Shown here piece after piece: positions 54,164 to 64,000 of a stretch of 64,000 bases of DNA. Origin of the DNA: Microbulbifer sp. MKSA007 (GTDB lineage: Bacteria > Pseudomonadota > Gammaproteobacteria > Pseudomonadales > Cellvibrionaceae). The stretch spans positions 1,075,501 to 1,139,500 of the forward strand of contig CP128433.1 in NCBI GenBank assembly GCA_032615215.1, read 5' to 3'. Numbering within the stretch: position 1 is the first letter of the stretch; each line of letters begins with the position of its first letter. The translations under genes were made by a program, and so were the position numbers. The notes beneath the pieces were generated by a model that saw only the letters and a program-made list of their open reading frames with translations, did not search any database and was not told where the DNA came from.

Positions 54164-56429
54164 GTGTTAAATATTTTTAAGTCCTTTTTCTATGTAAATT
54201 TGGCTCCCAGGCTTAAGCCTGGACTTGCGATTGAGCCCTCTGATTGCACCGAAACAGATTTTGTATGGCATGCATCTGGAGCGGATCCCCAATTCCAAGT
54301 ACCGGGACGATCTCCTGGACCTGGCTGGTATATGGTGGAACTTGATTTGCGGCACAATCAGTCGTCTGCAGATTCTAAACTTTATTTTGACTACGGGAAT
54401 GGCTTCAGTGAGTCGGACAGCATATTTCTTCCAATTAAATCGGGTCGTGTTAGTAAGCGTCTAATTTATCTTCAGCAGCGCCCTAGAGCTTTGCGCTTCG
54501 ACCCTATGGAATCCGAAGGCCTATTTAGTGTACAACACTTCCAGTTTGTGAAGCTTCTCCCCCGGTTTGCCTATGATCGGCTGGCGCAGCGCTTGGCCAA
54601 TATGCACTTTAAATTTCGTAGTCAGGGAAAGGCAAAGGTTTTACAAGTTATTCGTGAAGAGGCCCGTGATTCAGGTTGTAACTGGCGAAATTTGGCTTTA
54701 CAGCACTATGCAAGAACTTTTGTTAAACGGAAGCAAACCAGTGATTATTCTGAATGGATTAGAACTGTAGAGGCAAAAAGAGTTGCTTCTTATCCGGACT
54801 CACCGGATTTAGCTAAAGGCTCTGGTAGACCTTTAATTTCTATTATTCTTCCAACCTATAACACTGATATTGAACTGTTAAGCTCATGTATCGATTCAGT
54901 TTTGGCACAAAGTTATAGTCATTGGGAGTTGTGTATTGCTGATGATTCTTCTCGCCAGGCTCAGGTTAAGTCTTGCTTAGAGAAATATCAAAAGCTGGAC
55001 CAGCGTATCAAAGTAGTATTTCGAACAGAAAATGGACATATTTCGGCTGCAAGTAATAGTGCCTTGTCGTTGGCTGGTGGTGAATATGTTGCGCTATTAG
55101 ATCATGATGACACCTTGGCTCCCTTTGCGCTACAGCGGGTTGCTCAGTCAATTGTAGATAATCCGCAGTTACTATTATTGTATAGCGATGAAGATAAAAT
55201 TGATGAACAGGGCGTGCGCTTTGATCCTCACTTCAAGCCAGGCTGGAATCCAGATCTTCTGCTATCACAAAATTATATTTGCCATTTAACGGTATTGCAC
55301 CGTGCGCTGGTTGAGCGTATAGGAAGATTTCGTGCTGGCCTTGAGGGAAGTCAGGACCACGATTTGTTACTGCGCTGTATGCCCTATTTGAATCAGGAAA
55401 ACGTAGCCCATATTCCTGAAGTGCTCTATCACTGGCGGGCTATTAGTGGCTCGACAGCACAAGAGAGTTGTGCAAAAGGTTATGCGGCTTCTGCGGGTCT
55501 TAGGGCTGTGAGTGACTACCTGGAAAGTGAGGGCCTGAAAGCCAGAGCTCTGCCTGGCATAGCCCCTAATAGCTATCGGGTGCGATGGGATATTTCTGAC
55601 CCCCCCTTTGGTAAGCTTGCTCATTCCAACCCGCGATGGCTTGGATATACTGAAGCCCTGCGTGGAGGCTATCCTTGCCCGAACATGTTATCCCAATTTT
55701 GAATTACTGATTTTAGACAATCAGAGTCGTTGTGAAGGAACATTGCGCTTTCTGAATGAAATGAAGGCTACTGATTCTCGAGTCTCAGTACATCGCTGGG
55801 ATCACCCCTTTAACTACTCTGCAATTAATAATTTTGGAGTCAGTCTTGCCAAGGGCGAGATCATCGGACTGATTAATAATGATATTGAGCCAATTAGTGA
55901 TGAATGGCTAACGGAGATGGTCGGCCAGGTTCGGAGGCCTGAAATCGGTTGTGTAGGGGCGAAGCTCTACTACCCAAATGATACCATCCAGCACGGTGGG
56001 GTGATTTTGGGGATTGGTGGTGTTGCTGGTCACTCCCATAAGTACTTCAGCCGCCATGAATATGGATACTTTTCGCGCCTGCATCTGGTACAGAATCTTT
56101 CCGCTGTAACTGCGGCATGCTTATTGATACGCAAATTAGTATTTGAGGAAGTAGCTGGCCTGGATGCGGAGAACCTGGCTGTTGCGTTTAATGATGTTGA
56201 TCTGTGTTTAAAAGTACGTGAAGCAGGTTATCGCAACTTATGGACCCCATACGCAGAGCTGTATCACCATGAGTCGGTATCACGGGGTGCTGATAATACC
56301 TTCAGTAAACGCCAACGGGCACAGCGTGAGGCGGAGTATATGCGCACTCGCTGGGGGGATTTACTAGACACTGACCCAGCTTATAACCCGAATCTGACTC
56401 TGGCTCATGAAGATTTTTCCTTGGCTTAG
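54164..56429 (+). CDS. Two-domain family 2 glycosyltransferase, frameshift-interrupted
   Basis: About 754 residues if one C is removed from the C7 run at 55600-55606; otherwise the first frame ends at 55702 and the second is left without a start. The N-terminal beta domain (about 25-120) is followed by GT2 domain 1 (about 225-440: ISIILPTYNTDIELLSSCI, LLDHDDTLAP, GSQDHDLLLRC). After the junction comes GT2 domain 2 (LVSLLIPTRDGLDILKPCV, LINNDIEPISDEWL, FNDVDLCLKVREAGYRNLW). Removing a C gives SDPPLVSLLIPT, the normal junction in such proteins. It may add two sugars alternately. Start GTG 54164. Confidence 0.83.
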
Positions 56430-56667
56430 TCGAGTGTGAGGTATCTCAATGTTGTTAAGAGCCTATGTTATGGCGAGTTTCCGGATCGAGTTTCGTTCAA
56501 ACAGTGAGTATCGTGTAAGGGGGGTAAAAATCTCCAACTCAGGGCGTGATGGGGGGTGTTTACACTAGGGGTATACTCACCCAAGATTTGGCATAATTTG
56601 ATTTCACCACAGGTGTGTATATAAAGACGAACAATAGTATTGGTAACCAGAGCGACCTTTCGACCTT

Positions 56668-58401
56668 ATGACTTTCCCCCAAATATTTGTTTCCGGTATC
56701 TTCGCCCTGGTTATCGGATGTTTAATTTTCACTCACTTCCGACCGTCCCTGGTGTTTGCCGCGGCGGCTGGTGCCTGTTTTCTTACTGGTTTGGTTCCGG
56801 CGGAATCGGCGTTACAGAAAGGAGCCAACCCCGGTTTAGCCACCTTAGTTGTATTGATGCTCGTGTCGGTGGGACTGGAGAAGGCGCGCTGGTTGCGTTC
56901 TATCTCAGAGGGCCTGATCAAGGGGTCTTTAAAAGCCAGTTTATTGAGACTTACAACGGCTACCGCCTTAAGCTCCGCATTTCTTAACAATACGGCAGTG
57001 GTGGCGGCCCTATCTTCAAGTGTGAAAGGGCAGCGGCGCTTGCCTGCGGCCAAGTTGCTGATCCCGTTATCCTATGCGGCAATTCTCGGTGGTACTCTGA
57101 CGCTTATTGGTACTTCTACGAACTTGATCGTTAACAGCTTTGTACTCGATCGCGGCCTTCCCAGTTTGGACTTTTTCGCCTTTGTGCCGGTGGGCTTGGC
57201 CGCAGCTTTAGTGGGCTTGGTGGTATTGCTTTTGTGCAATCGTCTTCTCCCTGAAGGGGGAGTAACGGAGGAGCCTGTCACTGAGTATCTGCTGGAGGCT
57301 GAAGTGGTGGCTAACTCTCCATTGGATGGGAAGAGTGTTGAGCAAAACCGTCTACGCCAACTTGAGACCTTTTACTTAATTGAAATTGTTCGCAGAAATC
57401 AGGTTATTAGCCCTGTCGGCCCCTCTGAAGTTATCCGTTGCGGGGACAAGTTAATTTTTAGTGGCGATGTACGTGATCTTGGTCGCTTGCAGGATATTGA
57501 AGGGCTGCGCTTATTTGCGCTGGAAGATGAGGATCTGGACCTGAATCTTACAGAAGTAGTGATTACGCCCAGTTCCAGTATTCTTGGCCAGACCTTAAAA
57601 GGGTGTAATTTTCGTACTCGCTTCGATGCGGCAGTGGTTGCTATGCGCCGTGGCGGTGAGCGATTGTCTGGCAAGCTCGGGGAGATTGAGCTTCGTGCTG
57701 GGGATGCCCTGCTGTTGGCGGTGGGTCCGGATTTTCGTCATCATCTGAATATTGATAAGAATTTCTATGTGATCAGCGGCACAGAGGTTCGGCGCGACCT
57801 CTCTCGACGTAATAACTGGCTTTTGGCGTTGGGTTTTGCTGCCGTTGTAGCTGGTGCGGCACTGGGTATCTTCTCGCTGCTAAAAGGGCTTATCGTTCTC
57901 CTTGGTGGAATGATTGGCCTGGGAATTATATCTACTACTGAGTTACAGCGGCGCTTCCCATTTCAGATATGGTTGATTATCACTAGTGCCCTGATTTTGG
58001 CTGAGGCTTTCGCGGGTAGTGGTTTGGCAGATTCACTGGCGCTAGGGCTGCGTAGTTTACTAGCGGACTGGGGGCCATTAGCTGGGTTGGTAGGCGTCTT
58101 CTTGTTGACATTGGCGCTGACAGAATTGATGACCAACAACGCCGCAGCTGCATTGGCTTTCCCCCTCGCATGGAGTTTGGCTGAGAGCTTTGGGGTTAGC
58201 TGGATGCCCTTTGTAATGGCCGTAGCCTATGGAGCGAGTGCCAGCTTTCTCACCCCATTTGGCTATCAGACCAACCTGATTGTGCAAAACTTGGGAGGAT
58301 ATCATTTACGCGACTTCCTCAGAGCTGGGTTACCCCTGACTATTGCTTACTCGATAACAGTTTTGATTTTGATTCCAATCGTGTTTCCGCTAGAAGGGTA
58401 G
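56668..58401 (+). CDS. SLC13-family permease with two RCK_C domains, possible sulfate transporter
   Basis: 577 residues. The SLC13 permease has about eleven membrane segments, split by a soluble middle (about 205-365) with two TrkA-C/RCK_C domains (EVVANSPLDGKSVEQNRL, and VVITPSSSILGQTLKG). The membrane parts have the paired repeats NNTAVVAALSS / TLIGTSTNLIVN and MTNNAAAALAFP / FLTPFGYQTNLIV. This architecture is found in sulfate transporters (SLT/SAC1-like) and others. Three sulfotransferase genes nearby suggest sulfate import for PAPS; substrate is inferred. It follows the double GT2 and ends 4 bases before the next gene. Confidence 0.82.
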   Translation: MTFPQIFVSGIFALVIGCLIFTHFRPSLVFAAAAGACFLTGLVPAESALQKGANPGLATLVVLMLVSVGLEKARWLRSISEGLIKGSLKASLLRLTTATALSSAFLNNTAVVAALSSSVKGQRRLPAAKLLIPLSYAAILGGTLTLIGTSTNLIVNSFVLDRGLPSLDFFAFVPVGLAAALVGLVVLLLCNRLLPEGGVTEEPVTEYLLEAEVVANSPLDGKSVEQNRLRQLETFYLIEIVRRNQVISPVGPSEVIRCGDKLIFSGDVRDLGRLQDIEGLRLFALEDEDLDLNLTEVVITPSSSILGQTLKGCNFRTRFDAAVVAMRRGGERLSGKLGEIELRAGDALLLAVGPDFRHHLNIDKNFYVISGTEVRRDLSRRNNWLLALGFAAVVAGAALGIFSLLKGLIVLLGGMIGLGIISTTELQRRFPFQIWLIITSALILAEAFAGSGLADSLALGLRSLLADWGPLAGLVGVFLLTLALTELMTNNAAAALAFPLAWSLAESFGVSWMPFVMAVAYGASASFLTPFGYQTNLIVQNLGGYHLRDFLRAGLPLTIAYSITVLILIPIVFPLEG

Positions 58402-58405
58402 TAGT

Positions 58406-59338
58406 TTGGCACTTGACTCGAGTCCCACAGAAAGCTGTATAGTCATTGAAGAAGGTGCGAACCCGTCAACAGACTATTTTATCCGGCCATATTTGTATGA
58501 CAGGGGAATCAATTTCCGGTGTATAACTTGGTCCAGCTCTCCATTTGAACAGGATATTAATGAAAAATCCTTAGTCTTTGTTCGTTATATTCCTCGAGAA
58601 TGGAAGTTATTTATAGATAAAAACAGAGGTCAGTTTCAGAGGATCTACCTATTTATCGATGATGATTTATTTGATTGGTATGCGTTTTCCAGTATGCCAC
58701 TTCGATATCAAGCAAAAATATTACGGCTTAGCTGGTCTAAGCAGAGTTGGCTGAAATCTGTCGGCGCGCAACTATTGGTATCGACCCCCTACCTTGCGGA
58801 AAAGTATCAAAGTTGGTCTCCAGAGTTACTGCAGCCTGCTCCCTTGAGTTGTGAGCAGGAGCAGCCTTTGACTGTGTTTTACCATGGCTCTGCGTCTCAC
58901 CTTGAGGATGTTCAGTGGCTGCGGCCGGTGATCGAGGAAGTCCTCAGCCGCAGTCCAATTCTCAATTTTGAGATAATTGGAGATCAGCGTGTCAATCGGC
59001 TCTTTCGAGGAATGCCACGGGTGCAGATACTGCACCCGATGAAGTGGCCTACCTACGTGTCGATGCTTCGAGGGCGAGGGCGATCAATTGGTTTGGCACC
59101 TTTGCTCGATTTGCCGTTTAATCGCGCCAGGTCGCATACAAAGTTTTTTGACATTACCCAGGCTGGTGCCGCAGGTATCTTTGCTCAAGGGGACATATAC
59201 GGTTCCGTAGTGCGGCATGGGGAAAATGGTCTGTTGTTACCAATGGAACCTTCAGCTTGGGTCGAGGGAATCTTGGATCTTGCCAACGATCATAGCCTTC
59301 GGGATGCACTTTCACTTGAGGCAAGGAAATGCCTGTAA
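58406..59338 (+). CDS. Glycosyltransferase, GT4-like
   Basis: 310 residues. The C-terminal half looks like GT-B: TVFYHGSASHLEDVQWLRP (about 152-170), then FEIIGDQRVNRLF, SIGLAPLLDLPFNRARSHTKFFDITQAGAAGIF and GENGLLLP. The N-terminal domain is less typical (LVFVRYIPREWKLFID). It probably transfers a sugar in the cytoplasm. It starts with TTG 58406, 4 bases after the permease stop. Its stop (59336-59338) overlaps the predicted kpsC start at 59329, so it is in the same operon. No membrane segment is seen. Confidence 0.75.
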   Translation: MALDSSPTESCIVIEEGANPSTDYFIRPYLYDRGINFRCITWSSSPFEQDINEKSLVFVRYIPREWKLFIDKNRGQFQRIYLFIDDDLFDWYAFSSMPLRYQAKILRLSWSKQSWLKSVGAQLLVSTPYLAEKYQSWSPELLQPAPLSCEQEQPLTVFYHGSASHLEDVQWLRPVIEEVLSRSPILNFEIIGDQRVNRLFRGMPRVQILHPMKWPTYVSMLRGRGRSIGLAPLLDLPFNRARSHTKFFDITQAGAAGIFAQGDIYGSVVRHGENGLLLPMEPSAWVEGILDLANDHSLRDALSLEARKCL

Positions 59339-61373
59339 TTGGACACTGCTCACTCGGGCTTCGGCGTTTATCTAACCTTGATAACTTCCTGGAAGCTGAG
59401 TGTCGCTATGTAGCTCTCAAGCCGGGTAGATCAATTTCCATGATGGCGGGCTGGGGGTTAAAAAAAGCGCCCTTAAAGCACAGCGCCTTGCCACTCATTT
59501 GAGTTTGCCTTATATCGCTATAGAAGATGGGTTTTTACGTTCACTCGGCCTTGGCGTAAATGGCGCTGAACCGCATAGTTTGGTTGTTGACTCGACAGGT
59601 ATTTATTACGACGCCTCCCGGCCAAGTGACCTGGAAATATTAATCAGTGAGGCTGATTTCTCGCCGGATGAACTTGTTCGTGCAGAAAAAGGCTTAAAAC
59701 TTATACGAGAGAGTCGACTGTCGAAATATAACCAATCGACTGATATATCACTGGAAATTTTGCCTGAGCAAAAGACCATTTTAGTGGTCGATCAAACACT
59801 TGGAGATATCTCCGTTAAAGGTGGGTTGGCTTCTAAGCAGCATTTCTCTCAAATGCTTGAGTCCGCAATTAATGAAAATCCTGATGCTGAAATTCTTGTA
59901 AAGATTCACCCTGATGTTATCGCAGGGAAAAAGCGTGGCTATCTAAAGGAACTGGCTGAACTGAGGGGTTGTAGGATTATCTCTGAGGATATCTCCCCAT
60001 GGTCAATCCTGGATCGAGTTGAAAAGGTTTATGTGGTCAGCAGCCAGCTGGGTTTTGAGGCGCTGGTCGCCGGTAAGGAGGTCCACTGCTTTGGAATGCC
60101 TTTTTATGCGGGGTGGGGTTTATCTCGAGATAGGCAAAAGTGTAATCGCCGTGGTGTGAAGCGAACGTTGCTTCAGGTTTTTTGTGCTGCGTACCTAAAA
60201 TACTCCCGATATATTAATCCGTATACTGGCAATCGGTGTAACTTTGAGGACACTGTGGCATTAATTGCTGAGCAACGCAGGCAATGGAGACGCTTCGATG
60301 GCGACTGGGTTGGAGTAGGATTTTCTCACTGGAAAAGGAGTTTTCTTCCAGGTTTTATCGGTGGAAAGGGAAGGATTAAATTTTCTTCTGCAAAGGTACC
60401 AGATGCAAGGGCAGGAACCAATATTCTGGTATGGGCAAGTCGGATTACAGATGGTTTGCTTGATGAGGCTAAGAAATCTGATTTAAATGTCTGGAGGGTT
60501 GAAGACGGTTTCTTGCGTTCTGTTGGTTTGGGGGCTGATCTAGTCGTTCCGAATTCACTGGTTCTAGATAGATGTGGTATTTACTTCGACGCCAGGCAGC
60601 CCAGCGATTTAGAGGTGCTGTTAAATACCTGTAGTTTTCCTGGTCCTCTTCTAGATAGAGCTAGAAAGTTACGAGATAAATTGATCGATAAAGGGATTAG
60701 CAAATACAACGTTGTAGAAGATCAACCTACAGTTGATTTTGATTTCTCCTCTGGTAAAAAAATTATTTTAGTTCCCGGGCAGGTAGAAAGCGATGCCTCG
60801 ATAGCTAATGGCTCCCCAGTAATAAAAAGTAACTTGGCGCTTCTTGAACGCGTCAGGCTCAATAACCCCGATGCTCATATTATTTATAAACCTCACCCTG
60901 ACGTAGTTTGTGGTGCTCGCCTAGGTACTTTGCAGGGGAGTTCTGATTCCCTTTATGACACATTGCTTGAACAGGGTGATATAGTTTCTGCTATTAAAGT
61001 CGCTGATGAAATTCACACTATGAGCTCCCTGAGTGGTTTTGAGGCACTACTGAGAGGCAAGCAAGTGGTAACTTATGGGTTACCCTTTTATGCTGGCTGG
61101 GGGCTCACAAGGGATACGCTTGTTGAAAATAGAGAAATCCCCACAGGTGAGTTAAGGAATTTTTTATCGAGAAGGCAGCGCAATTTAACTTTAAACCAGA
61201 TGATTGCCGCTACTTTGCTGTTATACCCAGTCTATGTAGATCCCAAAACGGCTGAATTTGTCAACGCAGAAACTACCATTGAACTACTTGGGAAGGCGCG
61301 CTCTTTGGGAATTAAAAAAGGAGTAGTTTTTAAACTCTTCTCCTTGTACCGAAGAATATTTATGAGATATTGA
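59329..61373 (+). CDS. kpsC: Capsule Kdo-linker glycosyltransferase KpsC, frameshift-interrupted
   Basis: About 681 residues (KpsC is 675) if one A is added to the A7 run at 59460-59466. The start, ATG 59329 with AAGGAA, reads MPVIGHCSLGLRRLSNLDNF to ISMMAGWGLKK; the frame then shifts and continues KSALKAQRLATHL into EDGFLRSLGLG. Both tandem halves are complete: EDGFLRSLGLG / KIHPDV / SSQLGFEAL / PFYAGWGL, then EDGFLRSVGLG / KPHPDV / SSLSGFEALL / PFYAGWGLT. KpsC adds beta-Kdo to the lipid anchor of group 2 capsules together with KpsS. As given, a start at TTG 59499 would lack about the first 57 residues. Confidence 0.9.
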
Positions 61374-62053
61374 AAATTGTACCCGTAATTCAGTATATGG
61401 CTATCTATTCAATTTCTTTTGATGCATTAGTTTAAATTTTTAGACCTCAGGGAATATAGTTTCAAACTTCTATTTTGCTAACTTTTATATTTCCCCCTTC
61501 TGCGCTAATTGTTCGGGAACTGGTTGTCAAGGTTTTCTGACCGCAAGCCAATCTTAGTCTATTACGCCCGATTACACTTTGGTGATTATAGTACCAGTTG
61601 TACTGACATCTTTTTTTCCTGGTATAAGATGTGGTATTAAATGGAGTTGGAATTTATTCGGATTGTTACAGGATTGGCCTCTAGTTGCGTGTCGCTATAT
61701 GCCAAGCGTCCTGGTGGGCGGAGTGGTTGTGCTTCTATATAAATTGACTTTATGGTTTGTACCAAATACAAATTGTGTGTTGGCATTTTTAGACTATACA
61801 TTTTGATTGATGGGAAGACCCTTGAAGTAAGAAACCACAGAGGGCAATTTTTGATGCCAAATTTACAAAAGTTTCTGCCCTTCTCGTAGCAGCTCTAATA
61901 TCCAAGTTCTATGTTGTTAGATGGTTCGCATAGATGTAAAAAGCAGTTCAATATAATAACTGTGAAGTTTGCTTAATTTCACAGTCATTTCTTTTTTATT
62001 CATCGCCTCGTTTCAACGTATCCAGTGACCTTAGCTCAAGGAAAAGCCAATAC
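61374..62053. other. Intergenic region between kpsC and kpsS
   Basis: About 680 bases, AT-rich. A 75-codon frame (61579-61806) has hydrophobic stretches but no ribosome site. I see no other feature. It is unusual for kpsC and kpsS to be this far apart, so a lost gene is possible. Confidence 0.45.
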
Positions 62054-63288
62054 ATGTCTGTGGCAGTATTTTTACAAGGACCTCATGGCCCATTCTTTGC
62101 CCAAGTGGCAAGGCGCTTGTCACAGAGCGGAGTCATTACTCATAAGATCAACTTTAATGGCGGGGATCGCTACTTCGCTTGGGCTGATTTTCAGGTGGAT
62201 TTCACCGGGGAGGAAAGTGATTGGAGTGCCTTCTTCTCAGATTATCTATCTAAAAATAATGTAGATACTGTTTTTTGCTATGGGGACTGCCGCCGCCTGC
62301 ATACCATTGCAAAATCCATCTGCGAGTCCAAGGGTATCGCTTTTGGTGTATTTGAAGAGGGATATTTGCGCCCGGATTTTATCACTCTTGAATTTGGCGG
62401 GGTTAACGCTCATTCGCGTACGGACTGGTCTCGAGAAGCAATTAATAGTTATCGAGCCAGGGAGCGAAAGCCGGTAAAATCTGTTGGGCAAACTTTTTTT
62501 AGGCGAGCGCGTTTTGCAATGGCCTATTATCTTGCGATGCGGGTTTCTCAATTGGAATTTCCCCACTATCGGCACCACCGAAGTCTCAGTTGGCTAGGTG
62601 AAGGCGTTTGCTGGATCAAGAGTTTCTATCGAAAAGGCCTGTATAAACTGATGGAGCGCGGACTTACGGCCCGTTTGACGGGTGAGCTCAGCGGCCGGTA
62701 CTTTCTTTTTCCACTTCAAACCCGCGATGATTTTCAACTGCGAAAGCACTCTGATCTGGTTTCTATCGAAAATGCGATAGAGGTAGTGTTGCAGTCGTTT
62801 GCACAAAATGCGCCACAGGGTTCGATGATGGTAATAAAGCACCACCCTATGGATCGTGGGTTTTGTCACTATCAAAAGCTGATACAGGAACTGGAAACTC
62901 GCTACCAGATTACCGGCAGGGTTATCTACTGTCATGACCTGCACCTGCCGACTTTGCTCGATCACACCCTAGGGGTTGTAACAATCAACAGTACAGTGGG
63001 CATATCTGCACTCTTCCACGAGGTGCCAACTCAAGTACTTGGAAGATCACTGTATGACTTACCGGGGCTGACTCATCAAGGGGGCTCTCCAGCTTTTGGA
63101 GTCAACCCGACCCGGTAGACACGGAGTTCTTCCAGCGATTTCGGGCCTATCTTTATGATAAGACCCAAGTGGATGGCAGCTTCTCCCGCCATATTGCCGC
63201 TACAATCGATGGAGTTTGCAGGCGCTTGACGGAGTCCCGTGCAACGGAGCTAAGGCGGCAGCCTGAAACTGAGGTGGATATGGTCTAA
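62054..63288 (+). CDS. kpsS: Capsule lipid-linker Kdo transferase KpsS, frameshift-interrupted
   Basis: About 411 residues (KpsS about 390) if one G is added to the G5 run at 63080-63084. The start, ATG 62054, has AAGGA 11 bases away. The N-terminus VAVFLQGPHGPFFAQVARRL, then VFCYGDCRRLH, FGVFEEGYLRPDFITLE, YFLFPLQTRDDFQL, MMVIKHHPMDRG, VTINSTVGISALFHEVP fits KpsS. After the break it reads LSSFWSQPDPVDTEFFQRF, and then FRAYLYDKTQVDGSFSRHI to TAA 63288. KpsS adds the first Kdo to phosphatidylglycerol. The given frame loses only the last 57 or so residues, so activity may be partly kept. Confidence 0.9.
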
Positions 63289-63497
63289 GGAGCGCTGTAC
63301 TCTTTTTCCCTCTAGATCAATGACGCTTTTCTTTTTATCTACCCAATATTGATATCCTATCTGTCGGCGGAGATACATGCTAATCAACTTGCCTAAAAAA
63401 CAGGCTGATCTGGATCGTCTAACCTGTTAGACTGCGCGGCCTTTTACCCACCGCTCCGGTCCCGCGATAGGGACTTTGGCTTCAAGTGAATTCCGAA

Positions 63498-64000
63498 ATG
63501 ACCGATACCCCTAAAGCGGCCGGCTTCGACCAGTTGGGTCTGCCGTCTGAAATTCTCAGCGCCATCGAAAAGCTCGGCTATGAGACTCCCTCCCCGATTC
63601 AGGCACAAACTATTCCGTCCCTGCTGGAGGGGCGGGATGTGCTAGGCCAGGCCCAGACCGGCACTGGCAAGACCGCAGCCTTTGCGCTGCCGCTACTCTC
63701 CCAGCTGGACCTGAAGGATCGTCGCCCTCAGGCACTGGTGCTGGCACCGACCCGCGAACTGGCTATTCAGGTGGCTGAAGCCTGCCAGTCTTACGCATCC
63801 AAGTTGAAAGGTTTCCACGTTGCGCCTATCTACGGTGGCGCTGACTACCGCGGCCAGATACAGCAGTTGAAGCGTGGCGTTCAGCTGGTGGTAGGTACTC
63901 CCGGGCGGGTGATGGACCATATGCGTCGCGGTTCCCTGGATCTGTCCAATCTGCGCACCCTGGTGCTGGATGAGGCGGATGAAATGCTGCGCATGGGCTT
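63498..64000 (+). CDS. deaD: DEAD-box RNA helicase DeaD/CsdA (3' truncated by window)
   Basis: The first 167 residues: MTDTPKAAGFDQLGLPSEI, the Q motif GYETPSPIQAQTIP, Walker A AQTGTGKT (about 52-59), PTRELAIQ (Ia), GGADYRGQIQQL, TPGRVMDHM (Ib) and DEAD in LVLDEADEMLRMGF at the window end. This is the DeaD/CsdA type of cold-shock and ribosome-assembly helicases rather than RhlE or SrmB, as the start resembles it; the C-terminus needed to confirm this is outside. ATG 63498 has in-frame GTG 63486 upstream. The long gap before it fits the long leader of deaD genes. Confidence 0.9.
   Translation, partial: MTDTPKAAGFDQLGLPSEILSAIEKLGYETPSPIQAQTIPSLLEGRDVLGQAQTGTGKTAAFALPLLSQLDLKDRRPQALVLAPTRELAIQVAEACQSYASKLKGFHVAPIYGGADYRGQIQQLKRGVQLVVGTPGRVMDHMRRGSLDLSNLRTLVLDEADEMLRMG

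Noticed and set aside
61579..61806. 75-codon hydrophobic frame between kpsC and kpsS
   Set aside because: No ribosome site or family; may be decayed DNA.

Overview
The window looks like a chromosome segment of a marine gammaproteobacterium, most probably Microbulbifer or a close relative (Cellvibrionales). This is inferred from the housekeeping set (recR-rnd-ycgL-ycgN, HrpA of about 1300 aa, MlaA, DusA, GltX, DeaD) and gene style, not from a database search. The core genes look moderately GC-rich. The segment from about 31 kb to 62 kb is visibly more AT-rich and accessory in character.

Layout. 1-6.4 kb: the 3' end of recR, then rnd, ycgL and ycgN; a MITE-like inverted-repeat element; small membrane proteins; a MoxR ATPase/VWA pair. 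6.4-9.2 kb (minus strand): an amidase whose only well-placed start is ATA, downstream of a POT peptide transporter. 9.3-13.2 kb: hrpA. 13.5-15.5 kb: an HvfABC-type RiPP metallophore operon, made of an EGKCG-repeat precursor, a DUF692/MNIO oxidase and a DUF2063 partner, with a terminator hairpin between precursor and enzymes. 15.6-18.5 kb: mlaA, then a response regulator-PP2C phosphatase and its STAS partner. 18.5-21 kb (minus): TerB-like protein, transaldolase, DusA. 21.8-23.7 kb (minus): a short GlpD-like oxidoreductase and a glycerophosphodiesterase. 24.2-28.9 kb: a CS1/alpha-type chaperone-usher fimbrial cluster whose chaperone gene faces the pilin-usher-tip operon. 29.2-31 kb: gltX and tRNA-Ala(GGC).

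31-36.7 kb is a strip of small orphan genes, including a decayed gene that can be rebuilt as one 212-codon frame. 36.7-63.3 kb is an ABC-transporter-dependent (group 2-type) capsule locus: kpsMTED, rmlACDB (dTDP-L-rhamnose), several glycosyltransferases, three sulfotransferases, an AlgX/AlgJ-like SGNH protein, an SLC13 permease (candidate sulfate importer), kpsC and kpsS. Together they suggest a sulfated, probably rhamnose-containing capsule on a Kdo-lipid anchor. The window ends inside a deaD-type DEAD-box helicase gene.

The most striking sequence-level observation is that five genes between 49 and 63.3 kb (SGNH protein, one sulfotransferase, the double GT2, kpsC, kpsS) are each broken by a one-base length change in a homopolymer (G6, G7, C7, A7, G5). 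The first 49 kb, outside one decayed orphan gene, shows no such break. Either this locus is decaying or phase-variable, or the assembly has local homopolymer errors. A second theme is a recurring GWA-type accessory domain attached to different catalytic domains in the capsule locus. The third is the compact HvfABC operon.
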